Both the position numbers and the translations under genes were made by a program. From Lathyrus oleraceus (lineage: Eukaryota; Streptophyta; Magnoliopsida; Fabales; Fabaceae), in assembly GCF_024323335.1 (NCBI RefSeq), contig NC_066585.1:80761359-80825358 (forward strand): a DNA stretch of 64,000 nucleotides, read 5' to 3'. Under the pieces are notes generated by a model that saw only the letters and a program-made list of their open reading frames with translations, was not told where the DNA came from and searched no databases. Shown one piece after another: positions 37,182-48,400 of the stretch. How positions within the stretch are numbered: the first letter of the stretch is position 1; every line of letters starts with the position of its first letter.

Positions 37182-37907
37182 TCACATGTTCCAATTTATT
37201 ACATTTGTCATTACTCCATTCCTCTCGATATTCTCCTGCTGCAAAATGTCTGCACGATTGTCTGTAGTTGAGAAAGACACATCATGAACGTCAGGATCAG
37301 GGAGGCTCTTCCATTCTGGAGTTTGTGGACAAACAAGACTTTTAGGCTTCTTTTCATTAAAAAACATGTACAGGGTAACAATGTAATCCTGTTAGTAAAT
37401 TCCTGGGGGGCGCGCCTATGCAAATTTATTTGTTGCCTCAGTGACAGATAGTGATTCTGCACGCACAAGAAAATGAACAATCATATAGCCTGTACGATTA
37501 TGCCCATGAGTGCAGTGTACGAGTATATATTTCTTTGTGTTTGATCTCTGGGAGCAAAAATCCAGAACCTCATTGCAAAACTTTTGTACAGATTCATCCT
37601 CAGGTACAGAATCTCTTCCTTTGCATCTTATCTTGACATGGCCAATCCCTTCTTTTGTCCAATCTGATAATGGATAGTAACGAGTAGTATTTGTCAGATC
37701 AATCACTAAACCAAGTTCTCTACCTAAAGCTCTCTGTTGAAGAATTGTTTGCTTGTTGTTGATACCGCTGTAGTTAATATTGTGCAGGTAGTTTGTTATT
37801 TGTTGCCGAAAACAAGTCATAACAGTTCTGAACCGTTGATTTTGTGGCAAGGTATTGGTCAAAGAGTTTGGATCGTGATCACATTTGAAGACACAGCGTC
37901 CGCTCAT
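37182..37907 (-). pseudogene. Captured mRNA-capping-enzyme RNA-triphosphatase fragment (3' LTR copy)
   Basis: Reading from 37907, about residues 54-163 match the N-terminal triphosphatase domain of plant mRNA-capping enzymes: LQQRALGRELGLVIDLTNTT, then RYYPLSDWTKEGIGHVKI, and the cysteine-phosphatase loop HCTHGHNRTGYMIVH with Cys132 and Arg138 of CX5R. In the cell this domain removes the gamma phosphate from nascent RNA ends. A TAG replaces the Tyr of the following ARPPGIY motif and a TAA follows in this copy (the 5' LTR copy has Lys there). The frame then runs on through MFFNEKKPKSLVCPQTPEW to a stop. No introns interrupt the stretch, though plant capping-enzyme genes are multi-exonic, so an RNA origin is likely. 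The first 53 residues and the guanylyltransferase domain do not match. Confidence 0.8.
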
Positions 37908-38673
37908 GGATGCTCGGAATCTTCCTATCTTGGGATTGTTGCTAATGAGCTAGGAGTTTGGCTATCATATCAAGTTAAACTATTATGGAATTTTGTTGTG
38001 ATTTTTTTGATGAAATTTGGGAATTGGTTGTAATGTAGAAGTTAGTTGTAGGATATGGATGTGATGCATTGTTATGCTTGAATGTTAAATGGACATGAAA
38101 ATGTATGTATGAAAATGTTTGAAAGTTAAATATTATTGAATGTTATGAAATGAGCGTATGTACTATTTTGATTTGAAATGAACTATGGATGAGGATCATG
38201 TTTGGTTATAAAATGGATATGGATTTTTAGGAATAATCCAAAACTAATCTAAATGTCAATTAAGAATAAAAAAAACCAATAAAAACCAATTAAAAAAAAT
38301 CAAATTAATCTATAATTTGTTAAAACTACTTTGATGTCAAATTCTAACATTTTATTTGGAAATTAAAAATCAATTAGAGTTTGAATCATTAGTAAAAACA
38401 CAATTAAGATTAAATTGAAATTTGGAATTAGACTTAATTTGAAATTAATATCAAATTGAAAATTAAAAAGTCAAATAGTTAGAATCCATTTTATAATCAA
38501 AAAAACACCATGATCAAAAAAACTAGATAATGACCAATGTTTATAAAAAAGATATGGATTTGGGAATGGAATGGTTGCCTTTGGTCATGAATGTATGCAA
38601 ATGAACTTTAGGCCAAGTGCCAAATAAAAATGAAAAAATGGAAAAAATTCAGGACCAAAATCGGGGTATGACA

Positions 38674-39050
38674 GTTGCCCCTATTTAAGTATCTTCAACT
38701 AGAGAATATGAAGCAGGACACTCTTCATATGATCATAGTGGGAGATGGTTAAATACTAAGAAGACCCGGATTTTGATCCTGAATCCCTATGACATGATGT
38801 GATATGATATGATATGATATGATATGCATGGATGCATGAATGCATGATTCTCTTTTTTGTAATTTTTTATCTGCTAGGGATATGGTGGACCCTTGACAGG
38901 AGATGCTACTAGACAGACCAATCTATGGGGAATGCTGATGACCCACAGGGAGACAGGGAAGACAAGTCCTGCTGGAGAATCAGACACACACTGGGGAGTA
39001 ATCGAAGTGGAATTTGATGAGCAGTACTTAGAATACAAGAGATTTCGGTA
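38674..39050 (-). other. Ogre polypurine tract and 3' UTR start
   Basis: The polypurine tract (minus strand ataggggcaac) adjoins the LTR at 38674. A short TATGA repeat is at 38805-38825. No coding capacity. Confidence 0.7.
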
Positions 39051-39915
39051 GTAAGTTCATATATGACCTACTAAACCCGAACAAGGACAAGAAAAAAATG
39101 CTACAACAAGTTCATATATGACCTGGCAATACTGGAATAGAACACAACAAACAGGTTCATATATGACCTGACAATGCTGGGGAATATCAAGAAATCTTGA
39201 CAGTAGGTTCAGATATGACCTAACAAACTCAGCAAAATACAAGTAGAGTGTATCAACAGGTTCATATATGGCCTGGTAATACTGGAATGAAAGCTCAACA
39301 GCAGGTTCAGATATGACCTGACAACACTGAAACAATCATAGAGAAAAACTCTTCAGAACAGGTTCATATATGACCTGACACTGGAATAAGGTTCAATAAC
39401 AGGTTCATATATGACCTGACAACATTGAAACAATTATAGAGAAAGACTCTTCAGGACAGGTTCATATCTGACCTGACACTGGAATAAAGCTCAACAACAG
39501 GTTCATATATGACCTGAATAGTATTGAACAAAAGGGAAAAAACTTCAGAACAGGTTCATGTATGACCTGACACCGGAATAAAGCTCAACAACAGGTTCAT
39601 ATATGACCTGAATAGTATTGAACAAATAGAGAAAAAATCTTCAGAACAGATTCATATATGACCTGACACCGGAATAAAGCTCAACAACAGGTTCATATAT
39701 GACCTGAATAGTATTGAACAAAAGGGAAAAAACTCTTCAGAACAGGTTCTTGTATGACCTGACACTGGAATAAGGCTCAACAACAAGTTCATATATGACC
39801 TGAATATTATTGAACAAACAGAGAAAAAAATCTTCAGAATAGGTTCATATATGACCTGACACCGGAATAAAGCTCAACAACAGGTTCACATATGACCTGA
39901 ATAGTATTGAACAAA
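39050..39915 (-). repeat. Minisatellite in the Ogre 3' UTR
   Basis: About 18 copies of the core 'caggttcatatatgacctg' (itself a near-dyad, aggtTCATATATGAcct) separated by alternating spacers, 'acaccggaataaagctcaaca' and 'aatagtattgaacaaaaggg', giving a higher-order unit near 95-97 bp. Ogre elements are known to carry hypervariable 3' UTR tandem repeats that can seed satellites. This array fits that position. Confidence 0.88.
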
Positions 39916-42015
39916 AATTGGATTTGAAAATGACTACGAAAACCGGATGTGGGTTTAATGGCACCAAATACAAACTGGAATCAAAGGTCAAAGGATCATA
40001 GGATCGACAACAAGACCTGAGTCAATGCAAAATGAGCACGAAGTACATTTCGGCTATGCATGATTTGAATTTCCTTTTATGCATGATATATGAATGATCA
40101 TGATTATGAGAATGCTGACACTGGGTAGACTGGGAGTTTGTAAAGGCTTTTTATGGAAGCTCATGATTCCTCAACACCGAGAACTCAACCAAATATTTTA
40201 TGATAGATGTTGTCAAAGGAGGATTCTATCCAGTTTGATGACCACAGCTTAGCCAATGGATCCTTTTGGAGGATTAATGAATCGTGCTAGCATAATTTCC
40301 GGGCACTCGTCTTAAACTCAATAGTTGTTGACGTATGGTAGAATTTGTTTGAGCAGTTTGAAAGCACGAAGAAAAAGGTTCTGCCCCTCTGTGGCTCATC
40401 TTGCCCCAGTTTGTTGGGTCTTTGGAAATGTTCACCTTGAAAGTGAGTTTGGAAACAACTTGCCATGAGACTACCTCGAGATGGCTTGCCCCAAGTGTTT
40501 GAAACTTGTAATGGTCTGAACTTGGCTAACCAAATGTTGGAACGGTAGACTCTTGGTCGACTTTCCTTTGGATAGTTGGACTCATTGAGCTCTGAGGTGG
40601 CTTGCCCCAGTCTAAGTCTTGAAGCAAATTACTCTTGGCGAGATGACCCTTAGGGTGATTAGCTTGAATTAACTGATGCTCAAAGTGATTTGCCCCTGAC
40701 TAGACTTCTTTCACTCCATCAAGTTCCTCAACTGTGTATTGAATTTCTTTGACGCTAAGTGTTGAATCGCAAATAAGATTGTTCATTCAAAAATGGTAAT
40801 TTTAATTCGATACTTATGCCAAAATTTGAAATCAAAGTTTATTGATATGAAGGGGTGAAATACAGTGAACGAGTCGTTGATAAGAACGCAATGGCGATCA
40901 AGTCATTCACAGTATGCAAGTTGGTGCCATCACATGATTAACAAAAATCGTTTGGAGTCAAGTTAACACAACCTTGTTATAGTATGCTTTCAAAATAAAC
41001 CCTGCCTCAATTAGGTCTTTTAAGGGTTGTAACGTGGTCTGGTTCACGGTTTTTTTTGAAACAAAAGGATATAAGGCTTCAAAATTTATTTTTACCCACC
41101 CCTTCTTCTTGATGATCTCCAGTTCCTATGTTCAGTTAATTCAATACACGCATTCGACTTCCAAGAGGGTTCGAAGGTGTGATGAGGATTCAAGACGAAT
41201 TTTCTTGAAATGGCAGTCACCTTATTTTGTTTTTGTTGAGGACTTAGTGACCTCTTTTGATTGATTTTCTTTATCCCTAATTTTGCCTGGACTGCTTCTT
41301 TGAAGCTTTCGGTCCATCGGGATGCCCTAACTTTTGCCTAAGTCATTTTGTGGTATTTGACTTAGCGGGCTTTTTCTATTTTTTAAAGGTGTGACTGCCA
41401 CATTATTGGTGGATGAGGACCAACCAACACTAATTTTAGCTTTTCTTAGCTTCTTCGACATCTCAACATGTGTGCGAAGGATAACATGTGGTTGAACCTA
41501 ATTGGAGGATGTATATATGGACGATTTTTGAAAGATCGACTGCATGATCAAACTATCTGAACATAACTACCCTGCCCCAGGTTAAGATTAAGGGTTTTAG
41601 ATCTGAAATAAACACCAACTTCTAGGCTCAAAGTGGTTGACTAGGGATTAACTCCTTATCTCTTCAGTGTTTGGGGATTTGAAACAATGCCTTACATCAT
41701 CGACAAGGTTTTACTCAAAAGCATACCACAACAATTTCAGGTGTTTCGTTTTCATCATCCTCCTTCCAATCTTTGTTAACACAACGGTTTGATAAACAAA
41801 AGTGAATGAGAGGAGTATTTTTGTTTTTTCTAACATAAATGAAAAACGAGTGAATACGAATGGATTAATTCAAAAGATGCATAAACATTTCATTAATCTT
41901 ACCAATTCAAAGAAAACAACAATGCTTAAAAGCAATTAACAATCAACATGCAAGGAAACTACAAAAGAAATGCTGAAACAGCCAAATGATTGCCAGCTCT
42001 AGGGAATTGACTTCT
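39916..42015 (-). other. Ogre non-coding 3' region where pol is missing
   Basis: Repeated 'cttgccccagt' and 'gcccctgac' words typical of Ogre 3' UTRs, no pol homology on either strand. The whole protease-RT-RNase H-integrase region must have been deleted between here and the gag at 42016. Confidence 0.6.
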
Positions 42016-43024
42016 TCAAACTTGAAGGTTTGGATCAACAAGCTTTTTGACATTGGCATGATGATCTTCAAATTCTTTTCCTTCAATCTCATCGTTGAAC
42101 GCAACCTTCTTGAATCCACTACTCACTTCTCCTTTTCTTTCATTGGTATGGGTCGTGACATTGGAAATCCAAGACGGTATCTCAATGCTCTTACCAGGAA
42201 ACAATGATAGCTCATTAGCCACATCCCTGACATCTTCCTTGTGGTACAAAACCTTGAGGGGTTTCAGGGGTCCTTTCCCTTTCTCATTACCTGGCCCGGA
42301 AATCAAGGTATATGTACCTGAGCCTTCCTCCTTGAGTGTTGGTGATCTTATGTCAATCAATCTTTGCAGCTTGAGCTTAAAACTCTTGCATTCCTCGATG
42401 GAGTGCCCCATTGTTCCAGTATGGTATCCGCACTTGATCTTCGGGTGATCTTCTTCAAAAACTAAGATCTTTTTGTTAATCAGTCCTCGTACCAAGGCTT
42501 TTAGCGCTAAGCAAGAATCCAGATCATGTCCCAATGCTCCTTTATGGAATTCACATGTTGCATTTGGATTGTACCATGACAGGTATGGTGACGCAGGTGT
42601 GAGAGCTCGAGGGGTCACCAAAGCATTCTGGATTAGTTGTGGGTAGAGCTTGTTATATGGCACCGGAATTGGGTCATTGTGATTTTCGTTCCTCTTGTTC
42701 TGATTCTGATTTTTGTTTTGAACCTGACTTCGGTGATTTTGAGGAGGAATAGCCAGAGGATGTTGATGATGACGTCTTGAGGGAGGGCCATATGCCGGCA
42801 GACGAGGAGCTTCCACATGGAATTTCCCTTGACTTGGGGGTAACACTAGATGGATGTGGAGTAGTAGCTCTCTTTGTTGCAGCAGTGTATATTGGGTGAC
42901 CCTCTTTTCTCAACGAGACTTGCAGGGTTTCCAAGACCCGTCTCATTTGGCTCTTCAAAAGATTAAGTTCCTCCTTCAGTGCTTCTTGGCTTTTCCTTAG
43001 CTCGTCCATCATCTTCTGAGACAT
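42016..43024 (-). pseudogene. Ogre gag remnant, frameshifted and internally deleted
   Basis: The N-terminal part starts at 43024 (MSQKMMDELRKSQEALKEEL), a predicted coiled coil typical of Ogre gag starts. It then passes to a second frame (open from 42846 to 42016) without the central capsid region. The second part is rich in Pro, Asn and Gln, then has two zinc-knuckle-like motifs of the unusual form C-X2-H-X5-H-X4-C, CEFHKGALGHDLDSC and CGYHTGTMGHSIEEC, and ends at LVDPNLQV. Such Cys-His pairs would bind RNA in a working gag. The junction to the 3' UTR is abrupt, so the C-terminus and pol are gone. Confidence 0.8.
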
Positions 43025-44012
43025 GGTTCTTTGTTCTTCGCGTGTCAGGAATCACTTTGCTTATCATGGACAAAGGATGGATGAGTTTTTTTGTATTTTG
43101 TCTGGAAAATGACATGCGTTATGATGAGATGCAGATGCAATGAAATGTGAATGAATGCAATGCAAGCCATGCATATTTGTGTTTTTCTTCAATACACGGG
43201 TTCAAAAGTCCGAGGTACTGATATTTTTGATTGCTTTTCCAAAACGGGGTTCTCACCGGGTATGATCTAGGGCTTTGTTACAAAGGATCCCCAGAGTCAT
43301 TGATTCACAAGAATGTTTGACACTTACGGGAAATACTTTCCGGTCGTCAACTCCATCAAGGGAATCTATTCTGGGTGAGGTTCTCGTACCGACTCTTACG
43401 AAGTATTCACCTCGGGAGTCCGTACTACGCAACCATCGACTGGGTTCTAGACAGGGTACTCAGAGTCATGGATTCAAAAGACTGTTTGACGCTTACGGAA
43501 AATACTTTCCGGTCATCAACTCCATCTAGGGAATCTATTCTGAGCGAAGTTCTCGTATCGATTCTTACGAAGTATCCACCTCGGGAATCCATACTACGCA
43601 ACCATCATTTCTAGTTGGCCAAAGGTTCAATGTTCTAAAAGGTTCTTAGAGTCATGGACCCCTTTGAAACATCGAAGCTTACGAGGTATACACCTCGGGC
43701 GACAATATTTGCAAAAGGATCTACTCTAAGTGAGGTTCTCGTACCGACTCTTACGAAGTATACACCTCGGGAGTCCGTACTACTCAACCATTGTCCTATC
43801 TTATGTTTTTTTACTCTAGACTCGGGTGTAGAGTCTTTCCCACATGGTTTGCAATCAAATACCCAAGTACCCAACGCAGTGGAACCAATATACAACAAAT
43901 ATCAATATAACAATAAAGATAATAAAAGCAATAAATAAGGAAAAGCCACACAATTAAACAAACAAAGGCACACAAACGTCCTAACTAGGCTTGACTCACT
44001 TAGGGATTTGTC
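43025..44012 (-). repeat. Ogre 5' leader with a triplicated segment of about 170 bp
   Basis: Three degenerate copies (about 43270-43440, 43441-43615 and 43640-43795) share 'gagtcatggatt', 'ggaatctattctg', 'ttctcgtaccgactcttacg' and 'cacctcgggagtccgtacta'. They lie between PBS and gag, so would be in the transcript leader. No gene is supported. Confidence 0.8.
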
Positions 44013-44031
44013 GTCCCTAGCAGAGTCGCCA
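44013..44031 (-). other. Ogre primer-binding site
   Basis: Minus strand TGGCGACTCTGCTAGGGAC, two bases inside the LTR end. This is the tRNA-Arg-type site described for Ogre elements. Confidence 0.88.
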
Positions 44032-44256
44032 TCTGTCGCACCTCGAAAAAATGGGGATACGACTTTGTAGCGGTGTATTCGTCGCTATATGATTTATTGA
44101 TTAAACCATAAGCAAAGCATACAATGAATTCGAGTCGCCACCGCACTTTTATTTATCCAAAGGACTGGCTAAAAAGCGAACAAAAGCCTAAGAAGTTTTA
44201 CACGTAGAAAACTAATAAAAAGATCAGAGAGTCTGGGTAAGGGGTAAATTACGCAA

Positions 44257-44299
44257 TGGGAAGGTGTTAGGCACCCACTACGTCCTAGGTACTCCTAGG
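44257..44299 (-). promoter_or_regulatory. Conserved Ogre-LTR double hairpin (solo LTR 2 copy)
   Basis: In element sense CCTAGG-AGTA-CCTAGG (44299-44284), a stem wholly different from CCGTTG/CAACGG yet fully paired, with the same loop. Then TGGG...CCCA (44277-44257). Confidence 0.65.
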
Positions 44300-45069
44300 G
44301 AGCCCTTTTCACACTTGTTGTATAAAATTGTTATTTGTTATGACATAAGTATTGTGCAAACATGATTGGGATGATGAGAAAAGAATATACAATTTTATTA
44401 TTTTTGTGTTCGAACGGATGAACCCGTTGCCTACGTACCTCCCATCAAAGGTAAGGATCAAAACTCCGTAGTTCGGCTAAAAGATTTCCAAAAGTTTGTG
44501 AGTTCAATTTTAAACAATAGCACTGAGGCTTTTCATTATCAATGGGAGAAAACTCGACCAAGACCAACATCCACCATGCGAGGATAGCTTCGACGTACTA
44601 GAGGGGTTAACCCTGTTTTCAGTACGGAAGTCTTACTGTCGACTCACTAAGGATAAGGTGAGGTTTACATCAACCACAATGATAATTGAAACCTATAGCT
44701 ACTGTGTGAAAACTTAGCAAGAATGGACAAAGCCAAAACAATTGAATGGGTAAAGTTAATTGATTGTGATTATGAAAATAGGGTCAAAGTATGATTAAGA
44801 TTGATTCAAATGAAGTATTATGAAATGGATTTTGAAAAAAAGTCAAGGACTTGGGGTCCAGGTTTTTGATTTGAAAACATGAAAATGTTTGCACAATATC
44901 TACCTCACGTTTGAAAACAATGTGTGAAAAGGTTTAGGACATAATGGGTGATGCATGGATGAGGATGGAGTGTAAAACTTCTTAGAGGGTTCACCTCTTG
45001 AGATCATATAGAAGATGATTCAAGTGTGTCCTTTGGAATGGGCAATGAGCAATAACAAAATAAGCTAAC

Positions 45070-45440
45070 AAATGATACCGGATGCCACTCAATGGTCTTA
45101 CTCCAATCTCACAAACAAAAGCGGATACCGGATACCAATAGATGGATTTACACCAATCTCCTAAACAAAGAAACAAGGATGTCGGAAGCCAATAGATGGA
45201 CTTATTCCAATCTCCTAAAACAAAATGAAACTTGGATACCGGATGCCAATCTGTCTGGGCTTATACCAATCTCCAACATATGATCATAGGAAAGCAAATG
45301 CCAACTTGCAGGGACTTACAATTGCATCCTCACATACAACAAATGAAAATGCATCAAGCAAAGAGAAGATGAGTGGCCAATGAGATGGTCTTATACTCAC
45401 TTCCATATCATAGGAGCAATGGCCAATGGATGGTCTTACA
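45070..45440 (-). repeat. Minisatellite in solo LTR 2
   Basis: Degenerate units of about 55-65 bp around 'gataccggatgccaatagatggacttacaccaatctcctaaacaaa', four to six copies, about 1.0-1.4 kb from the LTR's 3' end. Confidence 0.75.
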
Positions 45441-48400
45441 ATTGTCCTCAATGGGTAAACAACAAAGATAAGTCACAGAGACAAATGAAATGATCATGCA
45501 CTAATGAGTAATTGATGATGATAAATGCACAAAGCATGCAAGCAGGCATGTGTATATGAAATAAGCAATCAATTAATGAAGTCATTCAGCACACACTATA
45601 ACCAAACAATGAGGCTCATACAAAGGGTTAGGCATTGAAGCCAACTAGAATAGGGTTAATGGTGCTCTTAACCTTGCCATTGAGGGACTAAGGTGAAGCA
45701 GATGAAAGGATATGAGGGGTGTGCCTCATTGCTCTTATCCCTGGTCAGGGAGAGCATTTGAATATAAGAAGGTGTGGGAGTTCAGAAAGATGGAACTCTC
45801 TCCACAGAATATTGACTCGATAGATCTTGGGTTAAGATCTCAATGCTACAACCATGTAATGGGAGCAAGGAGAAGACTCACAGAATAGTAGGAGATAGGT
45901 TGCATATCTCTTGGATTCTACCAATTGCCTTATTTAAAGGACTTTTCCTGCTTGGGACAAATGTAAACACACACAAGCATTGCCTCTTAAGGAGGACTTC
46001 AGACAGTTGCCTGGCCAAGTAACAGGCCAGGTCTTCCAGACTACATGAAGAAAAGGGATTATACCTCAATGCAAATTGCTATTAAAGCAAAGCAAAGCAA
46101 GTTCTTAAAGAACTAAGCAACTAAAGGTACCTGAAACAGTCAAACAGAATCAGTACACAACTCAAAGTCAAAGCAAAAGGAGATAGAAATCAACAGTCAA
46201 CATAATCAGTTAAATGTGCAATGCACAAGACTCAAAGCATATGAGCCAAGCAACCTACAAAACAAACAAGTTAGTCATGATAATCAAATCAAACTCATTC
46301 AACTTGTATAAGTTTCTTTAAGGCAATTGCTTCTTAACCTGAAAACATGAACTCAAACATGAGCAATATGACCACTAGGACAAGCCTAGGATCAAAAAGG
46401 GATGAGAAAGTCAAAACAGCAAGTGAAATCCAATCAAAATCAAATTCAAACAACCAAGAAACAAACTCAATTGGTTTCATGTTCATATCAATCATCATCA
46501 TGATTTCATAAGCAAATTAGGTCAAAGCATGGCATATGGAAGCTCATAGAAGTCAACAGCAAGACTCAACTCAAAACCAATCATAAACAATTCAATAAAT
46601 CATCAAATAATTCATGATCAAACATAATCCATAACATGATAAGCATATCAAATTTCAGCTCATTTGGATCAAGGGAAGTTGGTCAATGAAAATCAGAAAG
46701 TCAAAGCAAGTTCAAGCATGCTCAAAGAAGTCAACCAAACATACACCAACTTCAATAAATCATAAATTAGTGACAACATATGAGAAATGAATGGGATAAA
46801 AACCATGACAAAGCTTAAGATGTCTACTAGTCACGTGTCAAATTTCAAGTTCATCCAATTAAGTATGAGAATTTCACAAACAATATGAGATGATGTATCA
46901 CAAAAAGTCAACATATGATCAAACAGGGGAGAAAATCCCAAACAATTAGAAAATGCCATCAATAATTCCACAAAAAATCACATGTAAACTAGACATCCAT
47001 AAGCACATTCATGCAAAAATTCAAGCCAATTTGAGTTCAAGAAGCATGGTAATGAAAATCATGAAGTTGGACATCAATGGTGTGACACAAATTGTCACAC
47101 CCTAATTCAAAAAATCATAACTCACAAACCAACAATGATAAATTCACAAACTCTACACCAAAATCACCATGAATGTGTCTAGTTTAAGCACAAAAAATTT
47201 CAAAGGCATTGGATAAAGCATCATCATTTCACAATTGATTTGGTAAAACATACATGAAATGAGCACATGTCACAAACCCTAGCACAATTAAAAATCCATT
47301 CATGCAAAAAATCTGGAAAAATCATGATTAAAAACTAGAGATCATACAGAGCATTTTGCAAAAAGTCCCATGAATTTTGGATTAAAAATGAATGCTCTAT
47401 GATTTTTACAAGATGGTGATCAAAATGAAATAAATATTGTGAAATAACATGATTTAATGGGACAATTAGGCACGGAATGGCATTTTAGTAAATACGCGTT
47501 CATGTTAATGAAACGCAGCGTATCGAACAGAGGCGTGTCACTCAGCCATTCGTGCATGGCCAATGGAATAGTACATTCATGCAAAACAAAATTTCAAAAA
47601 TGCAGAAACACGATTTTCTGGGTTCATCTAGGGTTCTTGGTTACTGTACATCATCATCAACAATCGAAAAGAAGTTTTTGTCCAGAAATGGCAAACCAGC
47701 ACACCATTAGAACCATCTAACAACACACATCACAACTACAACATCCATTTTCAATGATTCAAGCTAATATGAAAGAAACAAACAAAAACACATTTGAACA
47801 TCAATCTTCATTTCAACATAACTTTCAGAATAACCAACCATTTTCAATGATTTAAAGTTCAATAGAATCAGCATGAAAGGATCTTCACAAAGCATAGCAT
47901 GATTTAGTGAAATAAGAGAGTCGAATTCTTACCAAGTTGGAAGAGCAGTGTCGAAACAGATGTTGTTTGGCTGTATGTACTCGAAACAGATGCACTACAA
48001 GCTTCCAAATGATGAATGAGTGAAGGAATTTGGCTCAACAATCCTTGAAATGACTCCAAACCAAATCTGCCATGGATGTGCTTCTTCAAAACAGTAGTGG
48101 ATTCCTTGCTTACAGCTGGGATTTGATGCTTGTAAAAGGGTCCAAGATGATGGTATGTGATGAAACAATCAAGCTAAGCTCGAGGTCTTTTGAGTTTTTT
48201 CAGAAAAAGTTTCCAATCAAGAAAATGAAAGCTTGAGAGAATATGAGATTTTGGTCTGTTTGTGAGAGTGGCTGTTAGGGTTTTGCTTCAGCAGAAAAAA
48301 TGACATATATACTGTGTTTAAACTGCTAAGTCTTGGTTAATTTGAGTGGTAATTAAGGTTAGCTTAAAATGAAGTGTTTTTGGTTAAATTGTGGATTTCA

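Larger units (their letters stand above)
33101..38673 (-). repeat. 3' LTR of the Ogre
   Basis: Minus strand TGTCATACCCCG...GGTGCGACA. From its 3' end it holds the U5 primer-like copy (33184-33174), the conserved double hairpin, a hairpin minisatellite (33824-34490), a tRNA-like segment (35048-35116), antisense gene-like sequence (35440-36150) and a captured capping-enzyme fragment (37182-37907). Confidence 0.92.

Noticed and set aside
37416..37907. A functional capping-enzyme or PTEN-like phosphatase gene
   Set aside because: It lies inside an LTR in two copies, has a shared TAG just after the domain core, an unrelated N-terminus and no guanylyltransferase domain.
39050..39915. CRISPR-like array of repeated cores with spacers
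   Set aside because: Spacers are themselves repeated in two classes, the sequence is plant retrotransposon DNA, and there are no cas genes.
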